This document shows positions 36,101 through 48,800 of a stretch of DNA of 64,000 nucleotides, piece by piece. Position 1 is the first letter of the stretch, and each line of letters opens with the position of its first letter. The notes below the pieces were generated by a model that made no database searches, was not told where the DNA came from, and was given only the letters and a program-made list of their open reading frames with translations. This DNA comes from Anisakis pegreffii. Its lineage: Eukaryota > Nematoda > Chromadorea > Rhabditida > Anisakidae. The stretch is from contig JAPYMA010000586.1 of the NCBI GenBank assembly GCA_035041965.1, positions 204,352 to 268,351 of the forward strand, written 5' to 3'. The position numbers were made by a program, and so were the translations under genes.

Positions 36101-39100
36101 TCGAGCTATTACCGTCGTTGAACTCAATCATTTTCAATTCAGAAGATTGAATAGTCTTTTTAAACCTCTGCTGAATTCGTTCTGCTAAGAAACAACGAGA
36201 AAACAAGCTTCCTGTGCACTCAATTATCCTGCTTCTAATCACTAATTGGAGAGTCATTTGTTGCTTGCGACTAATGAACTACAGCTGTTTTTAATGATTC
36301 AGTGAAGTCGTTCCTCATTGATAACACTCGAAATGACTGCTGACTCAGGTCAGTGCTGCGGAACAAACATAGATTTGTGTACCCTAACTAAAACGACCCA
36401 AGATGCACCCTAACGAGATGACGTTCTGTTTTGTTTCACTGAATGAAATAGTTGCGTATCACAAATTGCTCGTTACTTTTCGCTTTCTTTCCACTTTCTT
36501 CTACTCATTTGATTGTCGGTTTGATGTTTTCCGGAAACGATTGTTTTTTGAAATGCCACCCTGTGATTCTGATGATTAGCTGCTGGCAACGTGCTGCCTT
36601 AGACAGAAGCAGTTCTTTTTACAAGTAATTATTGCATTTGATTTGATGTGATGTGATGATTCACGGCAACGTTTCGAGTCTAGTGCCTAGTAGACCTCCA
36701 GACTTCGCGGTTTTTGTTCTCAGATCTACATTTATCCGTTCTTCATCTTACGACCAGCAAATTTATAAGGTGTGTATCTTTCCCGTATTGAGTCAGTCGT
36801 GCACTTTGTCTGTCTTAAGAACACGCCGCCTGTTTCGGTAAACCTCACGGAATCTATTGATGAGCCCCATCCACCCGGTTACCTCCCTCCTCCATCACGT
36901 GCTTCAAATCCGAAGGTGACTCGCCCAATCCTGACCACTTTCCTCACATGTTTTTCTCGATCTACTCTCGTGCATCGCACTTAACGTCCGTTTTCATAGG
37001 AGTTGTTTGTTCGTTTTGAGTCAGCCCGGTGCGCTTTCAATGAGCATCCGAAACGAGTATGCTTACTCAAGCGGAACAAAAGACTGCGGTTATTGGTGAT
37101 TCGTGATGCGTTTTTGTTGTCGATATGATTGATGGTAATCGTGTGAGTGACGATTGCCTGAATAATGAGAGATTGACTGCATTCGTTTCTTCGAATGCGT
37201 TCGAATAAATCAATCCCGAAACCATAATTCTTTCCAAAAATGCATTTGCAAGCAATAATTTTTGATGTTATTCGATTTAATACTTAAAATTAGAGTCATT
37301 CATCCAATGCTACATGCATTATTTTGAATCTAATCTATAGGATTCGCATTATAAAGTGTAATATTCAATGCAATTTTTCATGCTCATCGCTAGTAATTCA
37401 TCCTGTTCATAGAGCAGCATTCCCATTAGGAGTGAATGATTCAGTCCCTTCAGATTCACATTCAGCAATTGAATCCACTTCCGTGCCATGCAGGGATGCG
37501 AAACACAATTCTTGAACTTTGCTTATTTTTATCGTAGTTCACAAGTCTGAAAAAAAAGACGTGTTATTATCACCACCACAAAAGAACATTGCGTTCACTC
37601 ACCTATTGAGTGTGCAGTGTGCGATGTAGCGAACGAATCGTATAGAAAATGCCATGAATGCAGACTGTTTCATTGTAACGTTAGAATAATGCTCTGAGTA
37701 AATTTTGTACAGCTCAATAAAATGCTGATGATTTTTGTGAACAGTTGCGTTGTTTCGCATTGCGTTTTGCTTTTGCTGAATTCTTTTTTTGATGAAGAAG
37801 AGTTTGTTCATAGAGGACTGGTTATATGTGAATGAATGGGAGAAGATTGTTGAAGAACGAAAAGAGATCTGCTGCACAAAACACACCTACAATAAAGATT
37901 TATGCGCATCGGAAATGGGTGTAAAGGCACATCGTCATTTGAGTTTTGCTTTCACTTTATTTTGCTTTTTAGTTTTCTTCGATGCTCTAAGGGTAATGAG
38001 AAAATTCTCGCTGACTACAAAGAGCACCATCGAGTTGCACGTAAAGTGATCCTCACAACTCAATAAAAACTTGTCAAGCAACACAGTATTCCTCTCGTCA
38101 TCCTTCTTTCAGAATATTTTTAAATCCATTACGCAAACACGTTATATGGTTTAAAGTTAACATAGGAACAAATTCTGTGTGATTTCATTTGTTATCACTC
38201 TAGCTAGATCTCAGGAATCGGTGATTATTCTCATCGAAAAATAGAGAATTGCCCACGCACCTCTTCCTTCGCACTGAAGTTATGTGGTATCTTACGTAAG
38301 GTTGTGATGAAAGTAGGTTACCATCAAATTTGCTCTCTTTTAATTGACTCGAATGGTTTCTTCAGAAGCTGCACGAACAACAGATCGTTTAGGTAATATA
38401 TATGGTGTGGTACTTATGGTCATCTATATTCTCTTCGTGCGCTAACATTTTCCAATCAAATTTGTATTCCCTGTCTAGGTCTCTGCACACCATAAGCACC
38501 TAAAATAAATCGTCTGAAAATAAATTTATTCCATCTATTCGCAATACACCATTATCAATCCATCTGTCCATCCATCCATCCCTTCTTATTTGATAGAAAT
38601 CCAGTCGAAATGGTTCATTTACTGCATTTCACTCACAACTATTCGAAAGGTTGAATGTTGAATGTAAAATCCAAAACATCCCTTTTAGAGCTGACTGGCT
38701 GTTGGATCTGTTATTTATAGTCTGTCATCAATACATGCATGCATCGATCTTATCGTTACTTAGTGAATTTACCGATGATTTTTTTTTCGCTGATGCAAAT
38801 TCATTTTTGCGAAATTCAGTCAAGATTTGATTCCGTTCAATTTCATCATTGCTCATACGGTCAACTCTGTCTAATGCTAGTGCTATTCGCACAGTACCTA
38901 ATACCTCATCGCATCGCATCGCATCGTTATCCATTGCACTAAGCCATACTCAGCAACTATTATATGACTACTGCATCACCATTTCGAAATGAAATAACTA
39001 ATCTAGATGAATCTTCCATCGGGTTTACGGCCTATATATCCATCTTGCTAGTGCATCTATCAATCAACATTTTCTATTTTATGAGCTTGGCGTGCGAGCA

Positions 39101-39386
39101 ATTAGAACAAATGAACTGAGTTTGCACTTTTATCGAGTGTTCTTTGCTGACCGACAAAACACGTCCTCTTTGTATCTTGAACAGTAGCGCGTTCTACCGC
39201 TCTTCTCCATTCGTTTCTTATTGAATTTTTGGCGGGATGAAGAACGAACAACTACAAAGATTTTTGAGTGGTCAGCTAATAAATGGTATTTTTAATGGTA
39301 TACGATATCGTCTGGGTATATTAATAATCGGCTGCATTATTTGTGTATTAACAAAAACAACTATTAGCAGATGGTACGGTACATTA

Positions 39387-39625
39387 TCAAAAACAGTCGA
39401 TTTGCACTATTCTAATCGAGTGAATGATCAACTTCGAAAACAGAACTTCATTGAATATAGTAATGTAACAGTTATTTGTAGTGACGAAGAAATAATATCC
39501 TATCAAAAGGTCGTCTTCGGTCTGGTATGCTCGATTGTCGTCATCCTGTAAACCATCTGCATGAACTGAGTTACATAATCCATCAGATACGTTACCATTT
39601 TGTTTATTGCTGCTGCCGTTCACAT
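39387..39625 (-). CDS. Candidate exon, Asn/Asp-rich then hydrophobic
   Basis: A strong acceptor (GTGAATTTCCAG) precedes a frame open for 78 codons to TGA. The first half is polar and acidic (NGSSNKQNGNVSDGLCNSV, then DGLQDDDNRAYQTEDD); the second half is hydrophobic. The plus strand is open over most of it (39237-39551, 104 codons from ATG with a membrane-like segment LGILIIGCIICVL), so strand is uncertain. Confidence 0.3.
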
Positions 39626-40920
39626 CTGGAAATTCACATAAAAGCGTTAGTGCTTCACTAAATCTATCCCGTGGGTATGGTTTAGAATGAGTGAAATGGC
39701 ATTAATGAATACCTATTATTGGCTGACTGGCTGTCTGACTGACTGAAACACTTTCGAGAGACAGTAAATGATTATGTAATCGATCCGATCGAATTGTCAC
39801 AACACCGATGTTGCGTTGGTGAACTGAATGAACGCATGAATGAGACGGAATTGAATTGAATTTCAAAAAATTTGTGAGAGATCTGATGAGATATGAGCAC
39901 AACTGGATACTAATTTGTTTAATTGTTATTGGCAGTTGCGGTTATGTTGCTGATATTGGTGTGGTCGTTGATCTCATTGCTAATTTAATTGTTGCGTTGG
40001 AATAACGCAAAATGATGACTCTTTGAAATGAGATTCTAGACAGACATCGTTTGCTGTCAAAGCTTTCACATAACTGACTAGCTGACTAAATTTACATCAA
40101 ACTATATCTCGTAGTGGGTTTAGCTGTAGAGTAAGTGAAGAGCGATGAGGTTTTTTAGAGAAGTTTGGTGCGGAATGGACGTTTTCGTTTCCGAGTGGTT
40201 CATGTCAGTGGTATTTAATTTTCTTGATTTAGTTTGCGTTGACAACTCGACAGTTTTGGAAATGAATCTGATCGTAATTATTCAAAAAGATTTCTTTAAA
40301 CAGCTCGGGTGAATTAGGTCTTCGTTGCGTTATTGCAAGTTCATCTTTCAACCAATTTCATTCATCCAGCAGCCATTTGCTGTTGAACTCGTGTTTCTGT
40401 CTCAAAGGAATACTCAGAGTGAGCAAAATTGAACTTTGGTCTGTCAAAATATTACCAGTTTCAGATATTAAATATAAATGATCAACTCTAGGTAAAATGA
40501 ATTCAAATTTATGTAAATCTTATTCGGTTTCAATGAAGATCACTACTCAGAAGTTTTTGAATGAATTTTTTAAAACACAAGCTTTCAGTTAGCATGTTTG
40601 TGTCAGTTAAGCAACTAACAATGAGCTAGCTTCTTAATGAGCCCGTTATGGTCGTATTCAAATGCGAAAATTTATTATTAACTTGCATTAAGTAAATGAA
40701 ACGTATAATAACGATTTTGAGGATGAAGATACTACGTTTTGATCGTGTCGAACAGAAACGTAAACAAAAAATATTTTGATACAGTCGAATTAATTGATTT
40801 ATTATCGTAATCAATGCGAGATGAAAATGGAGGAAGAAAACAATTTGATGATGAAGAGTTAATGATATTAATCTCTTCACATTTCATACTATATCAGCAG
40901 CTAGGTCATTCATTGGTTAA

Positions 40921-40982
40921 TTTCTCTTCTCATTTTCTATCTCTTTCTCTCTCTGTTCACTCTCTCTCTCTCTATCTATCGA
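40921..40982. repeat. CT-rich simple-sequence tract
   Basis: A pyrimidine-rich stretch with TCTCTCTCTCTC and CTATCTATC runs. On the plus strand it gives a low-complexity Ser/Leu frame that is not evidence for a gene. Confidence 0.85.
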
Positions 40983-42220
40983 TATGTGAAGTTTTATATG
41001 ATAGGTTGGTCAGTCGGTTTCCTACCGTAATCTTAGTCACATAGTTTGAGTTATGTTGCTGGATTAATATTGTTAATTAGTTGCATGTACTTTATTCGAA
41101 TTACTATCTATGATATGTGGCTTTGTGCAAAAATTAGAGCAGATCTTCGATGGTGATATCATTTGGTTATTTGCCTTTGATGTTGCCATGGAACTGAAAC
41201 GAGTCACAGTTTCAGTGAGTAAGATTGATGAATTTGACAAATGCAAACATTTTTGCATAAAACGCACACTTCTAAATTCGGTAACATTCGTTTCATACTA
41301 TCAGATGTGCGTAACTATGGAATGCCCACGCACGTGTACATACACAAGCTATTCATCAATTACTTGTGTGCTGCATAAACAGTGATCGAACGAGTGTATA
41401 TACGTCACTGTGTTATTGAGAGTGATACAACAGTGTTATTTATTAACATAACGTGAAATAAATCACTGAATATTCCAAAATATCTGTTGCATTTGATCAA
41501 CAAGTGATGATAATGTGACACCTGTTTTTTTTTATTCTTCCGACGTTGGCAGTGCCGATGCATCAAATAATAGATCAAAGAAATGAGTCATTTAGTGACA
41601 GCCGTTACGATGAATTGGCTGATTTGAGAGCAGTTGAACAGTTCGAACAAGAGTTGCGAACTTGAGAAACATTCACTCGTAGGTGCACTTGTTATATAGC
41701 ACTTCATTGGCAAGTGCTCTTATAATATCATCTAATAATATGATATGGACTTTTAACTCATTTTAATCGTGTGTTACATTCTGCGAAACAATACAAATCA
41801 TAAATACCGTCAAGTTAAATCTTTTATTTTGCAAAGATGATTCCACTTTATCGATGGGAATCTCCTACTTGAGTGTTTCCTTGAGCTACCAACTGAAGAT
41901 TTAGGAAATGCGTCATTTATGCAAATCAAGGTATAATGTGTTGATTGATCAGAATCTGTTTTCTACTGCATGTAAATAGGTGGATGAACAAAACAATAGC
42001 GTATAGATGAGCATTGAGATAATGTGCGAATGAATAAATAAATGGGGCTGTTAGTTGGTTGCACTTGCGAATTTTATTAGGTGTAGGCGAAGCCGTTCGT
42101 GGAGAGAAACAAATTTTGTTCATTTCCGGTCATATCTCAGCAGCACATATCACTCACGTTCGCTCACTCCACGGTTGCTATTCAACTGTTTCATTTCGGT
42201 CTCATCGAAGAGTTTCAGAC

Positions 42221-42239
42221 GATAGATAGATAGATAGAT
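42221..42239. repeat. (GATA)n microsatellite
   Basis: Nearly five exact GATA units followed by GATGGATT variants. A second GATA run lies at 48412-48423. Confidence 0.9.
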
Positions 42240-43046
42240 GGATTGATGGATTACAACATTCAATCTGGCTCTTCTTAATCACTTTGTTGAGGCACTACGT
42301 TGCCACTGAGTCCTGAAGCGAAGTACTTGAACTTCACAACTTAATCATAACACCTCCTCACTTTACACTTCACGTGCGAATGCCCACATCTCCTCCTGAT
42401 CGACTCTATGATACAAAAAATCTTTCATTTTCAAGTGATATAATTGTAACCTCACCGTTGAACAAGTGACTAAATGTGTTTCTTTTCTCTCATCGCAATA
42501 ATGACGAAAAGTATAGCCAAGAAGAGTGGTGCACTTATTTTCATTCAGTTGCATCAACTATTTCGTGTTGAATATGGGAACGAGAGAAAATGTTTTTTAT
42601 GGGGACTGGTTTTATTTTGCTTGGTTTCGTTTAATGCAGCTGTTTTAATAATGAAGTGAACGACAAGCTTATACGACGCGAGTTGTTGAGAAGGGAGAAG
42701 AACTGGATAATGGCAAAATCGTAGTGCAGAAGTGATGCATTTTGTGAGTAGTGCATAAACCGACTTCTGACAACAGCTGGTGTTCGGATGTGATAAAATC
42801 GGTGATTAACTGATCAAGAAAATGAATAAGAACTACGAACAGCGTGAGAGAAATTAATGCTTATCGTTAGTATTCATCTGAACGAATCAAATAATGAAAC
42901 AATAATCCTCTTGTCATGCGCTCATGAAAAAAATAACGAAATTCGTGTGAGGGGAATAGATACGTGATTTAAAAATTTCGTCATCGATGCGGTCAGGCAT
43001 CTTTCAGCCTTTATCCCTTTCTATCTACTGTCAGTTGTCCTTCTCG

Positions 43047-43070
43047 CATCCATCCATCCATCCATCCATC
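43047..43070. repeat. (CATC)6 microsatellite
   Basis: Six exact CATC units. Shorter CATC/CATT runs are scattered through the window (for example 3467-3485, 38565-38580, 57620-57635) and are a background feature of this DNA. Confidence 0.95.
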
Positions 43071-43737
43071 TCGCTCACTCCTCAACGCTGTCCTCTGGAG
43101 CACTCACTCATCGGTCCATTCATTAATCGAGCCCTCTGAGTCGTCAGCAGTGTTCTCGAAGCACGTTCCAGCTGAAAGCAAAAGCATTCGTCGTCGATCC
43201 CCGCTCGTTGTGAATAATGGATAAAGCATAGAACTTGTAAAGAGTCATGCGCAACTAGCCATCACATCTGCACTTTTGTCATTATTAATGTCGTTTATTT
43301 ATTCATTCATTTATTTCTACATAACTCATTGAAATCGATCATTCTCCATTCATACCTCATGTTTCATTTGGAATTGAATTCTGCATACAGCTTGAACTTT
43401 CTCGAACACGTTCATTCAATGTTCATGTGCTCTCCATTCAGATTTCGTCAATATCTCAGTCGAAATTCACTGAACTCAAATTGCTTGCCTACGGTTGAAT
43501 TAGGTCCTTGTAAAACAGTGTGTTCTGTGACCAACAGCTATCTGATGACAATTCAGTATCCTCAAGAGTCGATCATTACTAAATCATAAAAAAACTAGTC
43601 ATAGCTGAATGTTTGGGTATAAGGAGAATGACTAGACTAGTTCAAGATAAACAGTTGCTTGATTTATTTGATCAGATGATGGTTACTTATTCAGTGGTAA
43701 TTTACAAGATCAATATGTTCATAGTTACAGTAGACCA

Positions 43738-43927
43738 GGTTTTTTTCAGGGGAGGGGAGTGCAAATCCAGAAAGATAGCTGAATTTTGAGGTGGGGTTTT
43801 TTTGCGCGTTTGTTTTTTCTTCCTTCTCTCTTTCATTTTTTCTTTTCCGCATTCTTTGTCCCACTTCCTTCTCGTTTATTCAGTGCGTGCGAACCCCTCC
43901 CCCCCTCCCCCCTCTCCACCCCATCCC
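43738..43927. repeat. G-run, T/C tract and C-run block (purine/pyrimidine skewed)
   Basis: In order this block has a G-rich island (43749-43759, two GGGG runs), GGTGGGG plus a T7 run near 43793-43803, a ~75 bp almost pure pyrimidine segment (43811-43885) and a C-rich stretch (43894-43926) with C4, C6, C4 and C6-like runs. Such DNA can adopt triplex or quadruplex structures. No gene is apparent in it. Confidence 0.7.
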
Positions 43928-45469
43928 AACTGAATCGCAGTCATAATGAACATTTGTAGTCATTAGCGTCATTATCGTTAATATCATCGAAACAATGAAA
44001 TGTTTTAATAATGCTTCTTATGTCATTCGTTCGATTCGTTTCTCGTTTCGATGGTGATCGCTGAATGCAAGCAAGCATTAACCATCCACGATGAGTTGTC
44101 ACTCAAAATATCCATCTTCCAATAGCCTCGAACGGACTCTCGTAGCCTGAAATAGCCATAGACAGACGGTTCCAGCCGTTTGTCACTAGCCAGCTAGCCT
44201 TATAGTGCAACAGCGAGCGATTTATCTAACGACGCATGTGACCCTCTAAACTCTCTGCACGGCCTCGTAATCCTTTGACTGTTACGAATTCCTCTATCTT
44301 CTGACTTTGCTGTTTATCGTCACCATTCTTATTGTGATTGCTGTTCTCTTCTGATTTCATGATTGCCTCCCTCAGAGTAGCACTATGCCTTATTTTAACT
44401 TGAACTGCCCTATCGAATTGCTCTCATCTCCGCTCTAAAAATGTTTTTTGTTGCTATTTTCGTTGTTGTTTATGCTACTGTTGCTATTGTTATTACTGCG
44501 GCTGTTGGTGCAAGTCTAACGAAAACGTTTCTTTCTGTATTTGTGTATTCAGCAATCTTGCCAGTCTAGGCAGCCAGCTGAGAATACATGAAGTATGTAT
44601 GAGTTTATCGTCACTTATGAATCGCTAGATTTGAATTTCTTTTCTCAGTTCGTTATTAGCAAGGATTAACCCTTTGACTGTTTCTTCTATCAAAAGCAAA
44701 CTGAAGTGAACGAATGCTGCAGCTGCTTTATGTTTCCCCCTATGAACACTACAAAACACTGAATGATCACAACACAAAGCCATATGCGAACCACTTACGT
44801 GTTCATTGCTGACAATGAGAGAGAGATGAGATAGCCATATTGCGACTGACTCGCTGTGATTCAGCAGAACTAAAAACAAGTGAATAATTGAGGCAAAACA
44901 TGCAAAGCATTAAAGAAGCAAGCATCAAAATATTTATTTCATTTGACACATTTTATTCACTTAATCGTTGTTTATTTATATGTTTATATACGTATTTCAT
45001 CACTCGTCCGCTTCTTCGTAAGTAAACATCATAAACATCATCATCGTCATGTCATGTAACAGTCGTATGTTCTTTGATCTACAATCAAATGTCTCCCCAG
45101 TTTTATATGTCATCATTGATGAAAATAATCAAGAACAATTACTGAGTGCTCGGAAATTCACGAGGTCGGGAGTAGAATCGGGAAGTCCCGAGACTTCGAC
45201 AGTGCTTGGGGCCCTCAACCCTACCGTCAGGAGTCGCCGATCTGACAGCCCTAGCCAGGACGATAACTACAACAGTAGTGATACGTGAGACATCGAGCAG
45301 GTTGAAGACAACAACGAGGAAAGAACAACATTTCATGTCATTTGCTCATTGCTTCTATTCGGCTGTCTACAACTTGAAAGTGAGTGAAAATCGCTCGTTG
45401 TGCACTCATCAATCGCTCTTGCTCACTGCTGCCAGCCGGCTTCAATGATCTGGCGCCAAATGCATTGGA

Positions 45470-45866
45470 CTAAACGAAACGACGAAACATTGCAGTGGTG
45501 GAGAGCAGAGAATAAGCAACAAATGCCCTTAGGATGTTCGGTGTGACGATCGATGGAGAGTAGCAGACAACCGAACGACAGGCAAACTTTTGCTCGTTTT
45601 TGATTGCTTTCGCTCTCGTTCGCTGTGCTCTTAGTTGCGCAAATGTGGCAGTCAATCCCTCATCGCCAGTTTCAGTAGTCGTCGTGTTGTTGCTTAGCTG
45701 TTTAGTAGTTGCTTTTTTGGGTGGCCTATGGCGCTCTTATTTGCTTGTTTATTGTTGTTGTTTTATTTCACTCTTTCATCATTACTCAGAATCATCTGAT
45801 GCAAATATTCATAAGGTGGATGGATGGATGTTTATATCTATTGGTTGTGTTTATATGGTTAGCTGA
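45470..45866. CDS. Exon-like block open on both strands
   Basis: Minus: 45745-45470 is open for about 92 codons, polar and Ala/Thr/Arg-rich (ATFAQLRAQRTRAKAIKNEQ). Plus: 45564-45866 is open for about 100 codons with two hydrophobic stretches (VSVVVVLLLSCLVVAFLGGL) and a CATAAG/GTGGAT donor. The two are mirror images of the same codon positions, so one is a shadow of the other, or both are chance. Confidence 0.22.
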
Positions 45867-48800
45867 GACGTGGCCTGTCTATGAATTTTAACCATTTAAT
45901 CATTTTGTCTCATTTGATACGCTCTCTATCGCCTTATTCTTGAGTGATTCAGCTGATTCCATCGTTGCAACGCAAGTGGCTTGATTGGTGCGAAATATGA
46001 AATTTAATATAGAGATGTTTTGAAAAAATTATCATGAGTGGTCGTGGCGAACGCTATGCTATGCCGTGGGCTGCTTATACGCTTTTTTTGCCGAAGTTTG
46101 TAATATATGCTCGAATTCAGTGACAATCACTGGACGAATTTTCTGTGGTATGCATATGCAAGAAGCGTGTATGTTCGGTTTATGTACAGCTTATTCGAAT
46201 TGAATTTATACACAGACATCGGGTAGCAGGCAGCGTCTTCTTTACAGATACTTTGTTGAGACAGCGTCTTCTCTCAAGAGTTTTTTGAAAATTGATTGCT
46301 GAACAGGGAGACGATTCTTCTCCATCCAATTTTAGCTTAAATAGTTCTTTGAGCTACATTTTCTCAATGATATTTATTGAAATTGAATGCTTAATGTACC
46401 ACCTTTGTATACTAGCTCCGTGATTGACTTGACTCTTCCATCATACACCATAGAACGGATGCTTTTTGTCAACTTTGAAGAATATGTCCGTTTGGAATAC
46501 GCATTTATTGAATCACTTTCAATGGTGATTTCAAGGAATGATCTCCTTGGATGACGTGAAATTCTTCGAATTTCCTGCTCATTGGATCGTTTCGTTTGTT
46601 GCTGTGATAAGAGGAAAGAAGGAGCTAAATGAAGAAGCAGTGAAGTAAATGAAATGTGAAATAAGAATTGAGCATGTCATCAAAAATGAGTGAGCACTTA
46701 TTTGTTATTCCGTTCAGCTTTTCACTTCTGCTTTTTCTCTATTCACTTCACGTGCAATTCATCGTATCAATCGAATGAATCGTTCGTTTCGTTTCTAAGT
46801 TCAATTGACAGTTATTTTAACGCGGAAATGCCGACTCGCTCTATTTTATCGCAGCTTTCACGAAGCCCGAAAACGTCGATGATGTGATTTGTCTTTGTCT
46901 TTGATGTGATGGACAAGTTATATTAGTGCTCGAAAATAAGGTTATTTTTGCTGAAAAATAGTTGGTGATGCGGTCATCTCATCTGAAAGTGCAATCTTAT
47001 TCCTTTGAATAATTTGTGCGCTGCTGTGTTCTTTGGCGAGGAAGATGGTCTATCAGTAGAGATTCGTGAGCAGAACAGTCCGCTTGAACTGATCATTTCA
47101 TCTGGATCGATCCTCTGGAGATTAATTTTGACGACTGAGAGTTAGCCGTTGAAATTGAGTTTAAGTCACATGGCTGAACTTGAAGGTGGATTTGTAGGGA
47201 CTGTTCGCAGGAGTGAGGTTTGACAGACAGAGGTCACTTAGCAGCGGAAAGATTCGATGGCGATGTAATGAATTTTTGTTGCGATACTCCCTGGGATCGC
47301 AAGGAATATGTCGCACTTTTCACATCTTCACATTGCTCGCGTTATTTCCATCCTTATGAAACTTTCTGACTGTTATTGACAGCTCTATCAGTAGGATACA
47401 CTGTATTGTCAGAGAACTATCGATAATAACGTTTATCGAATTGCAAAGTATTCTTTTTTTCGCATAACACTTTTGCAATCTGTCAATAGCTGTTGAATGT
47501 GAACCGGTGCTTCTCAAGAATGTGTTTCTTTCCCGATTACCATCTTTTTGTTGTTGAAGGTTAGTTCCGATGAACTGCAGCATAACGTTCCAAGCTCGTT
47601 CATCTGCAAAACCGTTTCGACCGAGCCAGCGAGCAAGCGTTATGAATTGCAGATTTGTTTCATGTTGCTTGCTGCATCGCTGATGATGATGGAAATGATG
47701 AGTGCAAACTATAAAGCTTGCTATAATATCGCTTTATGTTCTCAGCCTGTTTTTATTGCAACAAGTATGATGTATACGTCCTCCTCACTTCTTTCGATCT
47801 TATCATGATGTCTTCTTACCTCTTATTACGTGCTTTAGTTGCATAGTGCACATCTCGCTTTTGCTCGTTGTTTTGATGAGACTTATTTATTGCAGGTTAT
47901 ATTCCCTCTCATCTATTATCCCTGATCTGAAGTTTCAGCGACGATTTTTAATTCTTACAAAGTGCAATTTCATTTCTGTACCTTTGCGAATGCCAGATGG
48001 TGTCAAATGGACACGAGTAAATGTTCTACAATAGTCCAGCACAAGGAGAAAATGCTGTCAAGTCTCATTCATCCCTCGTTTTCATTCTCTTCCATCTTTG
48101 AATGTTTATTTTCTTTATGCTGAGGAACAATATATGATGCAATTGTGAGGAAGGGTCATGAACGGAGAAAGAAATATCGCTTTCGACCCACGGCTTCATC
48201 TATTTCGACGTTCAGCATGTGCATCCACTCATTGGTGTGTCGTTGGCTTGTCCCAGTGTCAGTGTGAAGTGAATAAGAATAGATTCATGTCTAATACTAA
48301 AGTGCGTCTAGACCTGCATCCAAGCATGGTCATATTTATGTGGATGAACATATGATGTGAATGCATCCTGTGAACGGCTTGCGAAAGTGTCGTTCAAAGA
48401 GGAACAAGCATAGATAGATAGATACGTTCGTACTATTAAACATATAGATATCTATCTCTATGTCACGCTCGGCTGATGCTTTTGCTTGAATAAAGTGTGT
48501 AAAGGCGGACGGATGGATTGCTGATGGTGTATGCTGAACGATTGTAAAATTGTAATCGTAATGGTGATTTCGATGGTGCTCAATTTATTATTCGCTATTC
48601 ACAATCACCATTCAACATTCAACTTTCATGCTTCACGAGTAGTCTCAGTCAACAGACGGACAGGCAAGAAAAATAGCTGGATTTAGAGGGATAGCCGAAT
48701 GTCGAGAACCATCTAGCCAGATGGGCTGGATGACTGCGAGACATCAACACCAGTTTCAATTTAGCGACGAGTGAGGCAGAAATAAGTAATGAAAAGATCT

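Larger units (their letters stand above)
29757..39236. other. Gene-poor stretch
   Basis: Apart from the TAA-rich zone near 33 kb and a GC-rich patch at 35.25-35.37 kb, only short frames are present. A short open segment at 30024-30146 is GC-richer and open on both strands. I found no exon chain with consistent phases. Confidence 0.45.
39626..45469. other. Gene-poor stretch with simple repeats
   Basis: Holds the CT tract, GATA and CATC microsatellites and the G/C-run block. Frames above 60 codons here (for example 41110-41385, 43329-43589) lack supporting splice sites. A GC-rich patch lies at 45160-45295. Confidence 0.45.
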
